A stretch of 64,000 nt of DNA from Clostridia bacterium (GTDB lineage: Bacteria; Bacillota; Clostridia; Oscillospirales; RGIG8002). The stretch spans positions 1-64,000 of the forward strand of contig JAFZQJ010000006.1 in assembly GCA_017620395.1 (NCBI GenBank), written 5' to 3'. The position numbers and the translations under genes are program-made. Of the stretch, positions 34,066-42,363 are shown one piece after another (positions within the stretch are counted from its first letter, which is position 1; every line of letters begins with the position of its first letter). Under the pieces are notes generated by a model. The model saw only the letters and a program-made list of their open reading frames with translations. It searched no databases and had not been told where the DNA came from.

Positions 34066-35578
34066 CGCTCCTTTCGCCCGCCGCGATAATGCGGTTGACC
34101 GCGTTGACGTAAGCGAGCAGCGAAGATTCGATAATGTCGGTGGAGAGTCCCTTGCCTATGAACTGCCTGCCGTCGCAGGTGACGCGGATGCTGACTTCGC
34201 CGAGCGCGTCTCCGCCTTCGGAAACGCTGCGTATAGAGTAGTCGTCAAGCTTCATCTTCAGCCCCGTGACGCTCTCGACCGCCTTGAAGGCGGCGTCGAC
34301 CGGTCCGTCGCCCATCGCGACGCCCTCGCGTTTTTCGCCCTGCCTGTCCAGCGTGACGGTGGCGGTGGAGGAGATGACGTTGCCGCTGTTTACGACGAAC
34401 GCGGAGAGCGTGTAGGTCTCCGGTATCGCCGCGGCCTTGTGCATGATTATCGCCTCGATATCGTCGGAGGAGATCTCCTTCTTGCGGTCGCAGAGAAGCT
34501 TGAAGTCCGCGAAGAAATCGTCCACGCGCGCGGGGTCGAAGGCGTAGCCGAGCGACTGCAGATACTCCTCGAAGGCGTGCCTGCCGGAGTGCTTGCCGAG
34601 CACTATGCGCTCCTCGCCCGCGCCGACGTCGGCGGGGGAGATGATCTCGTAGGTGCGGCGGTCGGCGAGCATCCCGTGCTGATGGATGCCGGATTCGTGC
34701 GCGAAGGCGTTCGCGCCGACGATGGCTTTGTTGGGCGGCACCGGAATGCCGGTGATGCGCGAAAGCGTGCGGCTCGCGCGGCATATCTGCTTCGTGTTCA
34801 CGCCGGTCTCGACGCCGAAGACGTCGGCGCGGGTGCGCAGCGCCATGACTATCTCCTCGAGGGCGGCGTTGCCGGCGCGTTCGCCGATGCCGTTGACGGT
34901 GCATTCGACCTGCGTCGCCCCGGCGCGTACCGCGGCGATGGAGTTCGCGACCGCGAGCCCCATATCGTTGTGGCAGTGGGCGGAGAGCCCCTTGCCCTCC
35001 AGCTCCGGAACGGCGCCGCGCAGATAGCTTATCAGCTCCGCCATCTCGGCGGGCACGGCGTAGCCGACGGTGTCGGGCACGTTGACGGTGGAGGCGCCCG
35101 CGTTCAGCGCGGCGCGCACGCACTGCGCGAGGAATTCGCGGTCGCTGCGGGTGGCGTCCTCGAAGGAGTATTCCACGTCGCCGCAGAGCGAACGCGCGTA
35201 GGCGGCGCTCTCGGCGATCGCTTCAAGCACCTGCTGACGCGTCATGCGCAGCTTGCGCTCCATATGCAGGTCGGAGGTGGAGATAACGACGTGAAGCAGC
35301 GGCGCGGCGGCGTTTTTCAGCGCCGCGTAGGAGGCGTCGATGTCGTGCCTGTTCGCCCGCGCGAGCGAAGCGACGGAAACGTCCTTCACCCTCGCGGCGA
35401 CGGCGGCGATCGCTTCGGCGTCGCCGGGCGAGGCCGCGGCGAAGCCCGCCTCGATAACGTCTACTCCGAGGCGTTCGAGCCGGTGCGCCATTTCGCATTT
35501 TTCTTCAACGTGCATCGAGCAGCCGGGAGCTTGCTCCCCGTCGCGCAGCGTCGTGTCGAATATCCTTATCCTTCTCAT
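34052..35578 (-). CDS. leuA: 2-isopropylmalate synthase
   Basis: 508 residues. It performs the first committed step to leucine, from 2-oxoisovalerate and acetyl-CoA. Marks are FDTTLRDGEQAPG near the N-terminus, SAHCHNDMGLAVANS (metal ligands) and NGIGERAGNAALEE, with a C-terminal leucine-binding regulatory domain (about 385-508). I chose the ATG at 35578, with GGGGAG 7 nt before it, over upstream in-frame ATGs near the promoter. The leader shows no T-box or leucine-rich peptide that I can see. It heads an operon with cimA. Confidence 0.92.
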   Translation of the reverse strand: MRRIRIFDTTLRDGEQAPGCSMHVEEKCEMAHRLERLGVDVIEAGFAAASPGDAEAIAAVAARVKDVSVASLARANRHDIDASYAALKNAAAPLLHVVISTSDLHMERKLRMTRQQVLEAIAESAAYARSLCGDVEYSFEDATRSDREFLAQCVRAALNAGASTVNVPDTVGYAVPAEMAELISYLRGAVPELEGKGLSAHCHNDMGLAVANSIAAVRAGATQVECTVNGIGERAGNAALEEIVMALRTRADVFGVETGVNTKQICRASRTLSRITGIPVPPNKAIVGANAFAHESGIHQHGMLADRRTYEIISPADVGAGEERIVLGKHSGRHAFEEYLQSLGYAFDPARVDDFFADFKLLCDRKKEISSDDIEAIIMHKAAAIPETYTLSAFVVNSGNVISSTATVTLDRQGEKREGVAMGDGPVDAAFKAVESVTGLKMKLDDYSIRSVSEGGDALGEVSIRVTCDGRQFIGKGLSTDIIESSLLAYVNAVNRIIAAGERSDENA

Positions 35579-35618
35579 AGCGACACTCCCCATTTTAGTG
35601 TCATAAATATACATAATA

Positions 35619-35647
35619 AGAATAACCTCAAAACCTGATTATGTCAA
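35619..35647 (-). promoter_or_regulatory. Promoter of leuA-cimA
   Basis: Leftward TTGACA (35642-35647), 17 bp, TATTCT (35619-35624), about 40 bp before the start codon. Confidence 0.7.
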
Positions 35648-35716
35648 GAAAAATCGCCGCCGTGTCCGCGAAAATCGCGTTTTTGCGGGCAGAATAGAAT
35701 AACGGGAGTGGTGTGT

Positions 35717-36391
35717 ATGGAAGTGATACGGCTTGAAAACGCGTGGAAAATATACGGCGGCGACGAGCGCGAAGTCGAGGCGCTGCGCGGAGTTTCGCTC
35801 TCCGTGCGGGAGGGCGAGTCGGTCGCGATAATCGGCAGCAGCGGCAGCGGAAAATCCACGCTGATGAACATAATCGGCTGCCTCGACGTGCCGACGCGCG
35901 GGAGCTTCGCGCTCTGCGGCAGGGAGGTCGCCCGCCTTTCGGAAAAGAAGCTCTCCGCGATACGCCGCGAGCGCGTCGGATTCATATTCCAGGGCTTCAA
36001 CCTCATACCGACTTTGACGGCGCTGGAGAACGTGGAGCTGCCGCTGCTTTACCGCGGCGTTCCGCGAAGCCGCAGGCGCGAGCTTGCGCTCGCCGCGCTG
36101 GACGCGACGGGGCTTTCCTCGCGGCGGGAGCACAAGCCCGCGGAGCTTTCCGGCGGACAGCAGCAGCGCGTGGCGATAGCCCGCGCAATCGCGCCTTCGC
36201 CGCCGATAATCCTCGCCGACGAGCCGACCGGAAACCTCGACAGCCGCACCGGCGCGGAGGTGCTTTCGCTGCTGCGCGAACTGAACTGGAAGGGGCACAC
36301 TCTGGTGGTCATAACCCACGATATGAAGGTCGCCGCCGGCGCCGGAAGAATTATTGCGCTTTCCGACGGAAAAATTGTCGAAGACGCTTGA
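35717..36391 (+). CDS. ABC transporter ATPase, MacB/LolD-like, without a neighbouring permease
   Basis: 224 residues, the size of a stand-alone ATPase of the MacB/LolD/SalX group. It has Walker A GSSGSGKS (about 39-46), signature LSGGQQQR (about 142), Walker B ILADEPTG and switch VITHD. GLD-like [10 protein letters not shown] after Walker A supports the group. The catalytic Glu is present, so it should be active. The start is the ATG at 35717, 8 nt after GGGAG. Partners of this type (FtsX-like permeases) are usually adjacent, but the next gene is birA; the permease must lie elsewhere. Confidence 0.88.
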   Translation: MEVIRLENAWKIYGGDEREVEALRGVSLSVREGESVAIIGSSGSGKSTLMNIIGCLDVPTRGSFALCGREVARLSEKKLSAIRRERVGFIFQGFNLIPTLTALENVELPLLYRGVPRSRRRELALAALDATGLSSRREHKPAELSGGQQQRVAIARAIAPSPPIILADEPTGNLDSRTGAEVLSLLRELNWKGHTLVVITHDMKVAAGAGRIIALSDGKIVEDA

Positions 36392-36427
36392 TATTTCGTG
36401 ATTGTATGTTATAATATAAATATCAAG
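36387..36427. promoter_or_regulatory. Palindrome embracing the birA promoter
   Basis: Arms CTTGATATTT (36387-36396) and AAATATCAAG (36418-36427) are perfect complements 21 bp apart. They enclose a promoter, TTGATA (36388), 16 bp, TATAAT (36410-36415). The left arm overlaps the -35 and the stop codon of the ABC ATPase gene. Confidence 0.6.
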
Positions 36428-36480
36428 TTGACAATTCGTTCCGAAGGGGCGAAAAAACGAAAAAATCGGGGGTGCCGCGA

Positions 36481-37494
36481 ATGTCGCTGACGTCGCAAAA
36501 AGTGCTGAAACTGCTCAAAGAGGCGGGCGGAGAATACGTCTCCGGCGAAAAAATAGCGCAGCAGCTGGGAGTTACCCGCTGCAGCGTCTGGAAGGCCGTC
36601 CTGCAGCTTAAAAAAGAAGGGAATATGATCTATTCCGTCACGAACAAGGGCTATTGCCTCAACTTTTCCCCCGACCTTATCGACGCGGAGGGCATAAAGG
36701 CGAATCTGCCGCGCGAATTCGCGGGGGTCGATATCAGGCTCGTCGACAAGACCGGCTCGACCAACGCCGTGCTCCGCGCGCTCGCGGACGAGGGAGCGCC
36801 CTCCGGCACCGTCGTCATCGCGCGCGAGCAGACCGCCGGCAGAGGCAGGCAGGGCAAGAGCTTCGAGAGCGAACGAGACTGCGGTATCTATATGAGCCTG
36901 CTCATCCGTCCCGCGCTCGAGGCGAACGACGCCTCCTTCGTGACCACCCTCGCGGGAGTCGCGTTCTGCAAGGCGATCGCCGCTTCGACTTCGCTGAAGC
37001 CCGCGATCAAGTGGACTAACGACATAGTTTCCGGCGGCAAAAAGGTCGGCGGCATACTCACCGAGCTGACGATGAATATGGAGGCGGGCTGCCCCGCGTA
37101 CTGCATAGTCGGCGTCGGGATAAACACCGTAACGCCTCCCGGCGGCTACGACGCGTCCATCCGCAATATCGCCGGCTCGATAGAGGAGCTTACCGGCAAG
37201 GCGCCGGAGCCGAACGTCCTCGCGGCGTCGCTCATCGAGCACTTCTACGCCGCCTACTTCGGCAGCGCGCAGGTGAAGTTCGGGCAGTCCGACGCTGTCG
37301 AATGGCAGCGCGGCTACATAGTCGACGAGGCGCGCGACCTTTCCGCCGTCATCGGCCAGGAGGTCGAGGTCGTCACCGTCAAGGAGTCCTTCCGCGGCAC
37401 CGCGATCGACATTTCCGACACCGGCAGTCTGATCGTCGCGTCCAACGGCGAATACAGGGAGTTCCGCTTCGGCGAAGTGCATATAATTCTTTGA
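36481..37494 (+). CDS. birA: Biotin--protein ligase with N-terminal repressor domain
   Basis: 337 residues. A winged-helix DNA-binding domain (about 1-62, LSTSQKVLKLL-like start and VTRCSVWKAV recognition helix) is joined to the biotin ligase domain. The ligase carries KTGSTNAVL, the biotinyl-adenylate loop GRGRQGKSF (about 115-123) and IKWTNDI, with an SH3-like C-terminal domain. It attaches biotin to carboxylases and can repress biotin genes. The start is the ATG at 36481, preceded by GGGGGTG. No biotin synthesis or transport gene is next to it in this window. Confidence 0.93.
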   Translation: MSLTSQKVLKLLKEAGGEYVSGEKIAQQLGVTRCSVWKAVLQLKKEGNMIYSVTNKGYCLNFSPDLIDAEGIKANLPREFAGVDIRLVDKTGSTNAVLRALADEGAPSGTVVIAREQTAGRGRQGKSFESERDCGIYMSLLIRPALEANDASFVTTLAGVAFCKAIAASTSLKPAIKWTNDIVSGGKKVGGILTELTMNMEAGCPAYCIVGVGINTVTPPGGYDASIRNIAGSIEELTGKAPEPNVLAASLIEHFYAAYFGSAQVKFGQSDAVEWQRGYIVDEARDLSAVIGQEVEVVTVKESFRGTAIDISDTGSLIVASNGEYREFRFGEVHIIL

Positions 37495-37526
37495 TAATTG
37501 CGAAATAACGAACGGAGGCGAATGAA

Positions 37527-38162
37527 ATGATAGAGCTTATGCGCACCTCGGTTATGAACTTCGAGAACGCGATACGCGGGGCGCGAAACCCGCTCAACAG
37601 CTGGGCGCGAAGCGACAGCTATTATGACGAAAACGGCAACTACGTCCTGGGCGAAAACGACCTTTCCCTCGCCGTCCGCCTCTGCAAGAGCGGCAGCGAC
37701 CACCGCAAGTTCGTACGCCAGATATTCGTTTCCGTGGACATCAACGCGCCGCTTTACTGGTGGAAGGAATACGATACTTACAAGGTCGGCACCGTCGCCA
37801 ACTCCTGCAGCACGATGCATAAGATCCACAGCAAGCCCTTCTCGATGGACGATATGAGCGTCGACCGCATGGACGAAGCGAGCAAGGCGGTTATGCAGCA
37901 GGTCGTCGACCGGCTGGAGGCGCTCCGGCTCGAGTATAACGAAACGAAGGATAAAGCCCTCTGGTACAGTATGATACAGCTGCTCCCGTCGAGCTATAAC
38001 CAGATGCGCACCTGCACGCTGAACTACGAGACGCTGATAAACATCCACCACGCCCGCCGCAGCCACAAGCTGGACGAGTGGCACGTCTTCTGCTCCTGGA
38101 TAGAGTCTCTGCCTTACGCCAAAGAGCTCATCACCGGCATTTACGACGGGGAACAGGAATAA
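37527..38162 (+). CDS. Conserved protein of unknown function, possibly ThyX-related
   Basis: 211 residues, soluble. The core RQIFVSVDINAPLYWWKEYDTYKVGT is followed by a Ser/Cys-rich turn (NSCSTMHKI) and a helical C-terminal half ending with Trp-His-rich WHVFCSWIESLPYA. I recall similar proteins in Firmicutes and their phages; the arrangement of an R-x(n)-S-T-H core weakly recalls flavin-dependent thymidylate synthase (ThyX), but the RHRxxSxNxxSxR signature is absent. It follows birA by 32 bp with a fair ribosome site (CGGAGG) and may share its transcript. Confidence 0.7.
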   Translation: MIELMRTSVMNFENAIRGARNPLNSWARSDSYYDENGNYVLGENDLSLAVRLCKSGSDHRKFVRQIFVSVDINAPLYWWKEYDTYKVGTVANSCSTMHKIHSKPFSMDDMSVDRMDEASKAVMQQVVDRLEALRLEYNETKDKALWYSMIQLLPSSYNQMRTCTLNYETLINIHHARRSHKLDEWHVFCSWIESLPYAKELITGIYDGEQE

Positions 38163-38177
38163 TAACGCAAGCGTTTA

Positions 38178-38219
38178 TGTCATCCTGAGCGAGCGCGAAG
38201 CGCGAGTCGAAGGATCTTA
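38178..38219 (+). repeat. Dispersed palindromic repeat, copy D
   Basis: Flanks TGTCATCCTGAGCGAGCG and GAGTCGAAGGATCTTA, with palindromic centre GCGCGAAGCGCG. Same family as the copies at 17.0-17.3 kb. Confidence 0.75.
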
Positions 38220-38274
38220 AAGACGAGCTATCCTTTTCGGCGTAACGCATTGAAAGAAAACGAACACAAAAACC

Positions 38275-38302
38275 AAAGCGGCTTCCGGTCGGAAGCCGCT
38301 TT
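38275..38302. terminator. Bidirectional terminator
   Basis: 12-bp perfect stem (38275-38286 with 38291-38302), GGTC loop, between convergent genes. Confidence 0.7.
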
Positions 38303-38309
38303 AGCGTAT

Positions 38310-38768
38310 TCAGTTGACCTGATACATACCGTTGACGCTCATATAGTCGTAGAGCGTTTTGCCGTGGTTCTGCTCCTGCTTCTGGATGGCGTTCAGCACG
38401 TTGCGGACGCCCTCGTCACGGAACTCGAAAATGCAGGTGTCATAGAGCGAGGACGTGTGCTTCTCTCCGGTCAGCAGGTCGGTGCAGAGGTAGCAGTCGT
38501 CGTGCTTCTCCGGCGATTCGGAGGCGTAGCATTGAGTGAAGCCGGAGGGGATGCTGCCGCCCGCGGCGCTGACCTGCGGGATCCTGCCCTCGCCGATCTG
38601 GTCGAGGTAGCTTAAATGCTGTCCCTCGGCGGAGGAGAGCTGCGTGAAAAGGTTTTTGAGCTGTCCGTCGTGGGCGCATCGGGCGTGCTTGTCGTATTTC
38701 TCGATGCAGAGCTTTTCCTGCTCCTTCATCTCGTTGAGCAGGGAGGATTCTTTTTGAGATAACTGCAT
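38310..38768 (-). CDS. CotF-like spore coat protein
   Basis: 152 residues. The helical, ferritin-like pattern (LSQKESSLLNEMKEQEKLCIEKYDKHA then QHLSYLDQI and a late QEQNHGKTLYDYM) matches the CotF family of Clostridial coat proteins as I know it. Three cysteines (CAHD, CYLC pair) could cross-link in the coat. The start at 38768 follows AGGTGA. It is probably transcribed in the mother cell, but I could not identify a sigma-K or sigma-E promoter with confidence. Confidence 0.78.
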   Translation of the reverse strand: MQLSQKESSLLNEMKEQEKLCIEKYDKHARCAHDGQLKNLFTQLSSAEGQHLSYLDQIGEGRIPQVSAAGGSIPSGFTQCYASESPEKHDDCYLCTDLLTGEKHTSSLYDTCIFEFRDEGVRNVLNAIQKQEQNHGKTLYDYMSVNGMYQVN

Positions 38769-38833
38769 AATTTCACCTGTCCTTTCGCGCTTATTATGCG
38801 CGCTCAAGGCGCGAATATGCGGAATGTAAGAAT

Positions 38834-38867
38834 AAAAAAAGAACGCCCGGCGGGCGTTCTTTTTTTA
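38834..38867. terminator. Terminator of the znu operon
   Basis: 9-bp GC stem GAACGCCCG/CGGGCGTTC with seven A and seven T on the flanks, 7 bp beyond znuB. Confidence 0.8.
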
Positions 38868-38874
38868 TTCCGTT

Positions 38875-39714
38875 CTATTGCTTTTTCCTTCTCACTGCCC
38901 GCTTTATTCCCGCGGCGGCGCAGAAGCAGCCGAAGACGGCGAGCTCGGTGAGCACTATCGCCGCGCCGTAGGGGAGCTCCAGCGCGTAGGAGACGACGCT
39001 CCCGATAAAGAAGCTGCACACGCTCATTACCGCCGCCGTGGCCGTTACGCTGCGGAACGTGCCGAAGACGCGCATCGCGGAGAGCGCGGGGATTATCAGC
39101 AGCGCGGAGATGAGCAGCGCGCCCATCAGCCGCATCCCGAGCACTACGGTGACCGCGGTAAGCACCGAGATCAGCGCGTTTATCAGCCCCGTCCGCGCGC
39201 CGGACGCCTTCGCGAAGGTCTCGTCGAAGGTGACGGCGAAGACGCGGTTATAGAGCAGTATGAAGGAAACGATGACCGCTGCCGCGAGCGCGATGCTCGC
39301 CGGCAGGTCGGAGGATTTGATGAAAAGCGCACTGCTTCCGAAAAGATAATTCGAAAGCTCGCTGTTTGAGTTGCCCGAAAGATAGGAGATCACCACGCCC
39401 GCGGCTAGCGCGCCCGCGGAGATCAGCGCGATGGCGGCGTCGCCCTTGATGCGCCTGCTGTTGCCGAGCCGGAGCAGCAGGAACGCGGCGGCGACGGTGA
39501 CGGGTATCGCGACCGCGAGCGGCGCGGCGTTCAGAGCGGCGGCGACGGCGAGCGCGCCGAAGCCGACGTGAGAGAGCCCGTCGCCTATCATCGAGAAACG
39601 CTTGAGCACGAGCGAAACTCCGAGCAGCGCGGCGCAGAGCGAAATGAGCGTGCCGACTATGACGGCGCGGGTCATGAATCCGAGCGAGAACATCTCGCGT
39701 ATCGTGTCAATCAT
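38875..39714 (-). CDS. znuB: Zinc/manganese ABC transporter permease
   Basis: 279 residues with about eight transmembrane helices, of the ABC-3 metal permease family. Typical segments are GLSHVGFGALA, the ATPase-contacting loop, and AKASGARTGL. I prefer the ATG at 39714 (AGGTGA 8 nt before it), which overlaps znuC by 8 bp; a GTG at 39726 is possible. With ZnuC and ZnuA it imports zinc, as suggested by the Zur-like operator ahead of the operon. Confidence 0.9.
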   Translation of the reverse strand: MIDTIREMFSLGFMTRAVIVGTLISLCAALLGVSLVLKRFSMIGDGLSHVGFGALAVAAALNAAPLAVAIPVTVAAAFLLLRLGNSRRIKGDAAIALISAGALAAGVVISYLSGNSNSELSNYLFGSSALFIKSSDLPASIALAAAVIVSFILLYNRVFAVTFDETFAKASGARTGLINALISVLTAVTVVLGMRLMGALLISALLIIPALSAMRVFGTFRSVTATAAVMSVCSFFIGSVVSYALELPYGAAIVLTELAVFGCFCAAAGIKRAVRRKKQ

Positions 39715-40405
39715 GGCGGTGCTCACCTCCCGAGAAACGGCGGCAGTCGTCGCATTCGAGGTAGTCTCCGGTCGGGCCGAAGAAGTTGTGGTTGTCGTGC
39801 AGGTGGAGCATATGCGTCGCCTTTTCGAGCGCTTCGCCGACGTCGTGGGTGACCATTATGACGGTGATGCCCTTATCGTGCAGGGTGTCTATGACGGAAT
39901 AAAGCTCGCGGGTGACTATCGGATCGAGTCCCGCGGTCGGCTCGTCGAGCAGGAGCAGTCGCTCCGTGCCGCAGAGCGCCCTCGCGAGCAGCACGCGCTG
40001 CTGCTGACCGCCCGAAAGCTCGCGGAAGCTGCGCCGCGCGAGGCCTTCGATGCCCATCAGCTTCATATTGTCCGCGCAGCGCGCCTTCTCGCGCTTCGTG
40101 TGAAACGGCAGGCGGCCGCGGCAGCCGGAGAGCACTACCTCGCGCACGCTTGCGGGGAAGTCGCTCTGCGCCTCCGTCCGCTGCGGGAGGTAGCCGATCT
40201 GCGTGGGCTTCAGCCCGTCGCCGAACTCTATGCTCCCGCGCTGCGGCTTTTTCAGCCCGAGCAGCGCCTTGACGAGCGTCGATTTGCCGCTTCCGTTCTC
40301 GCCGACGACGCAGAGGAAGTCGCCTTCGCCGACGTGGAAGGTGAGGCCGGAGAGCACCTGCCGCCCTTCGTATTCAAAAGAAAGATCTTCGCATTTTATC
40401 AGCAT
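39707..40405 (-). CDS. znuC: Zinc/manganese ABC transporter ATPase
   Basis: 232 residues with Walker A GENGSGKST (about 35-43), signature LSGGQQQR, Walker B LLLLDEPTAGLD and switch VTHD. The C-terminal extension is rich in His, Cys and Asp (HLHDNHNFFGP, then ECDDCRRF and a final GGEHRHD), which could sense or bind metal. It starts 14 bp after znuA and overlaps znuB. Confidence 0.93.
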   Translation of the reverse strand: MLIKCEDLSFEYEGRQVLSGLTFHVGEGDFLCVVGENGSGKSTLVKALLGLKKPQRGSIEFGDGLKPTQIGYLPQRTEAQSDFPASVREVVLSGCRGRLPFHTKREKARCADNMKLMGIEGLARRSFRELSGGQQQRVLLARALCGTERLLLLDEPTAGLDPIVTRELYSVIDTLHDKGITVIMVTHDVGEALEKATHMLHLHDNHNFFGPTGDYLECDDCRRFSGGEHRHD

Positions 40406-40419
40406 GGCGTTTCTCCCGT

Positions 40420-41385
40420 TCAGTCGGAGTTTTTCAGCGTTTCGAGGTTCTCGCGCATGAAGTCGAGGTAGCCCCTGCCGGAGTCGAACTCCCTGCGCGT
40501 GACGCGGTGGCAGGAGTGTAGCAGGGCGGTTTCTCCGCCGACCTCGTCGGCTATGCTTTCGGCGGCGGTCGTGTCCGCGCCCTCGGCGTAATAGATGGTC
40601 CTGACGCCGTTCGCCTTCGCCTTTTCTATCAGCGTTTTTATCGTTTTCGCGCTCGGCTCGGTGTAGTCGGCGCAGCCGGGGAAGGCGGCGTAGTATTCCA
40701 CGCCGTATTCGGCGGTGAAGTAGCGGAAGGGGAAGCGGTCGCCGAATATCAGCGGCTCCTTATGCTCCGCGAAGTACGCGGCGAAGCCATTGTCGAGCTT
40801 TTCGAGCTCGAGTTCGTAAGCGGAGCAGAGCGCGCGGTTGAAGCCGGGTACGATGTCGGAGGCCGCGTCCGCTATCGCCTCGCAGATGCGCCTCGCGTTG
40901 GCGGGGGAGGTCCAGATGTGCGGATCCCAGCCGCCGTCGGCCTCGCCCTCCATGCCCTCGACGAGCTGCTCCTTCAGCGGCGCGACGAAGTCGATGAGCT
41001 TCAGCGCGTTGACCTGCGCGTCGGCGGAGTCGAGAAGCTGCTGAAACGCGCCGTCCTCCTCGCCGCCTGTGTAGACGAAGAGCGCGCATTCGTTGACGAG
41101 CTTGACGTCCTTCGGCGTCGGCTCGTAGGAATGGCTGTCCGATCCGGGCGGCACGAGCAGGACTACGTTCACCGCGTCGCCGCAGACGTTCTTCGCGAAA
41201 TCGTAATAGGGGAATATCGTCGCGACTACCGTCGGCTTGCCGTCGTCGATCTCCCTTTCGTTTACCGTTTCGCCGCAGGCGCAGAGCCCGAGGCAGAACG
41301 CCGCAGCGAGCAGCAGCGCCGTCAGCCGGAGCGCTCCGCGCCGTCCCGCGGGCCGCGTGTTTTTTTTTTCGTTTCCTCGTTTCAA
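40420..41385 (-). CDS. znuA: Zinc-binding lipoprotein of the ABC transporter
   Basis: 321 residues. A lipoprotein signal ends in LCAC. The metal-binding domain shows His ligands in SDSHSYEP and DPHIWTSP, while the third site reads FGDRFPFRYF instead of the His of classic ZnuA, a form common in Clostridial homologues. The frame continues to an ATG at 41418, but that codon lies inside the operator and too near the transcription start. I take the TTG at 41385, with GGAAG 7 nt upstream. Confidence 0.88.
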   Translation of the reverse strand: MKRGNEKKNTRPAGRRGALRLTALLLAAAFCLGLCACGETVNEREIDDGKPTVVATIFPYYDFAKNVCGDAVNVVLLVPPGSDSHSYEPTPKDVKLVNECALFVYTGGEEDGAFQQLLDSADAQVNALKLIDFVAPLKEQLVEGMEGEADGGWDPHIWTSPANARRICEAIADAASDIVPGFNRALCSAYELELEKLDNGFAAYFAEHKEPLIFGDRFPFRYFTAEYGVEYYAAFPGCADYTEPSAKTIKTLIEKAKANGVRTIYYAEGADTTAAESIADEVGGETALLHSCHRVTRREFDSGRGYLDFMRENLETLKNSD

Positions 41386-41398
41386 AGTATCACTTCCG

Positions 41399-41421
41399 AA
41401 AATGAAAACTATTTTCATTTT
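41399..41421. promoter_or_regulatory. Zur/Fur-type operator of the znu operon
   Basis: Perfect 10-bp arms AAAATGAAAA and TTTTCATTTT with a 3-nt centre (plus strand CTA). It contains a Fur-family 7-1-7 site, TGAAAAT-A-GTTTTCA on the minus strand, and covers the predicted transcription start. Confidence 0.7.
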
Positions 41422-41424
41422 GTG

Positions 41425-41453
41425 ATTTTATCACCGCTTTCCGCTTTTGTCAA
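41425..41453 (-). promoter_or_regulatory. Promoter of znuACB
   Basis: Leftward TTGACA (41448-41453), 17 bp, TAAAAT (41425-41430), directly followed by the Zur-like operator. Confidence 0.8.
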
Positions 41454-41483
41454 GCGCAAAAGGGGAGAAATAACGCGCCGCTA

Positions 41484-41512
41484 TTGCATTTTTCGGAAAA
41501 AAGTGCTACAAT
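41484..41512 (+). promoter_or_regulatory. Promoter of the DUF308 gene
   Basis: TTGCAT (41484-41489), 17 bp, TACAAT (41507-41512). The -35 context equals that of the protease gene at 24.9 kb. Confidence 0.65.
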
Positions 41513-41547
41513 AGACCGTCAGAAATAAAATGAGAGAGGTAAATATC

Positions 41548-42225
41548 ATGAGCGAAACAAAAACTGCCGCGAAATCGTTCAAGTGGGACCGCATCATAAC
41601 CGGAGTTCTCGCGATAATCATCGGAGTACTCTTCATTATTTTCAACAAGGAATCCGCTAACGTGCTCTGCATCATTTCCGGTATAATCCTGCTTCTTATC
41701 GGAGTCGTCGCCGCCGTATCGTCATTTTCAGACGGCGCCATGCTCGGCAGGTATTCGCTGATGCTCGGCATCGCGCTCGCGCTTGCCGGCGCGCTCTGCA
41801 TCCTTCGACCGACTATGATAACAAACGTTCTCAGCGCGATCTTCGGCATAATAATCGCCGTTGACGGCGCGTTAACCTTCATCGACGCGATCGACTGCGC
41901 CAGAGCGAAGATGAAGGAGTGGCGCATACTGATGCTCATCTCTGTCGTTTCCATAGCGCTCGGCGCGGTGATAATGTTCGTCGAGAGCACCGCGATAATG
42001 ATCCTCGCCGGCGTCTTCCTCATCATCGAAGGCATAATCGACATCGTGATAATCAGCCTGTTCGGCAAGAAGATCAGGAGAGCGAAGAAGATAGTCGCCG
42101 AGGTCGTCAGCGTCGAATCCGCCGAAGCCGAGCCCGTCCGCGCCGAAGCCGCGCAGGTCGCCGAGGCGAAGACCGAGGCCGAAGTCGACGACGTCATCAG
42201 CGACGTTCCGAAGGTGGAGGACTGA
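41548..42225 (+). CDS. DUF308/HdeD-type membrane protein
   Basis: 225 residues with six transmembrane helices in three repeated pairs (about 14-180), each with a GI-LL-G pattern, as in the HdeD/DUF308 family. The hydrophilic C-terminal tail (about 185-225) is rich in Ala, Glu and Val. HdeD-like proteins are linked to acid stress in enterobacteria, but function in Firmicutes is unknown. The start at 41548 follows AGAGAGG. The neighbouring znu operon is divergent. Confidence 0.82.
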   Translation: MSETKTAAKSFKWDRIITGVLAIIIGVLFIIFNKESANVLCIISGIILLLIGVVAAVSSFSDGAMLGRYSLMLGIALALAGALCILRPTMITNVLSAIFGIIIAVDGALTFIDAIDCARAKMKEWRILMLISVVSIALGAVIMFVESTAIMILAGVFLIIEGIIDIVIISLFGKKIRRAKKIVAEVVSVESAEAEPVRAEAAQVAEAKTEAEVDDVISDVPKVED

Positions 42226-42363
42226 CCACGCGTAAACGTTGAAAGCGCCGCGGAGTCCGCGCGCCGTCCCATCCCGGCGGAGGGGCAGGCGGAGAAGCGG
42301 ACGCGGCGCCGGACGTATATTCACACGCCGCATCCCGCAGGGAGCGACAGTAAGGAGTAAATT

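Noticed and set aside
37500-38162. Calling the 37.5-kb gene a thymidylate synthase (ThyX)
   Set aside because: The RHRxxSxNxxSxR flavin/dUMP signature is missing, so I list it only as a conserved unknown.
42226-42363. Possible riboswitch ahead of the ECF S component
   Set aside because: The GC-rich leader can fold, but none of the conserved cores I know for THF, FMN, TPP, cobalamin or preQ1 could be found by eye.
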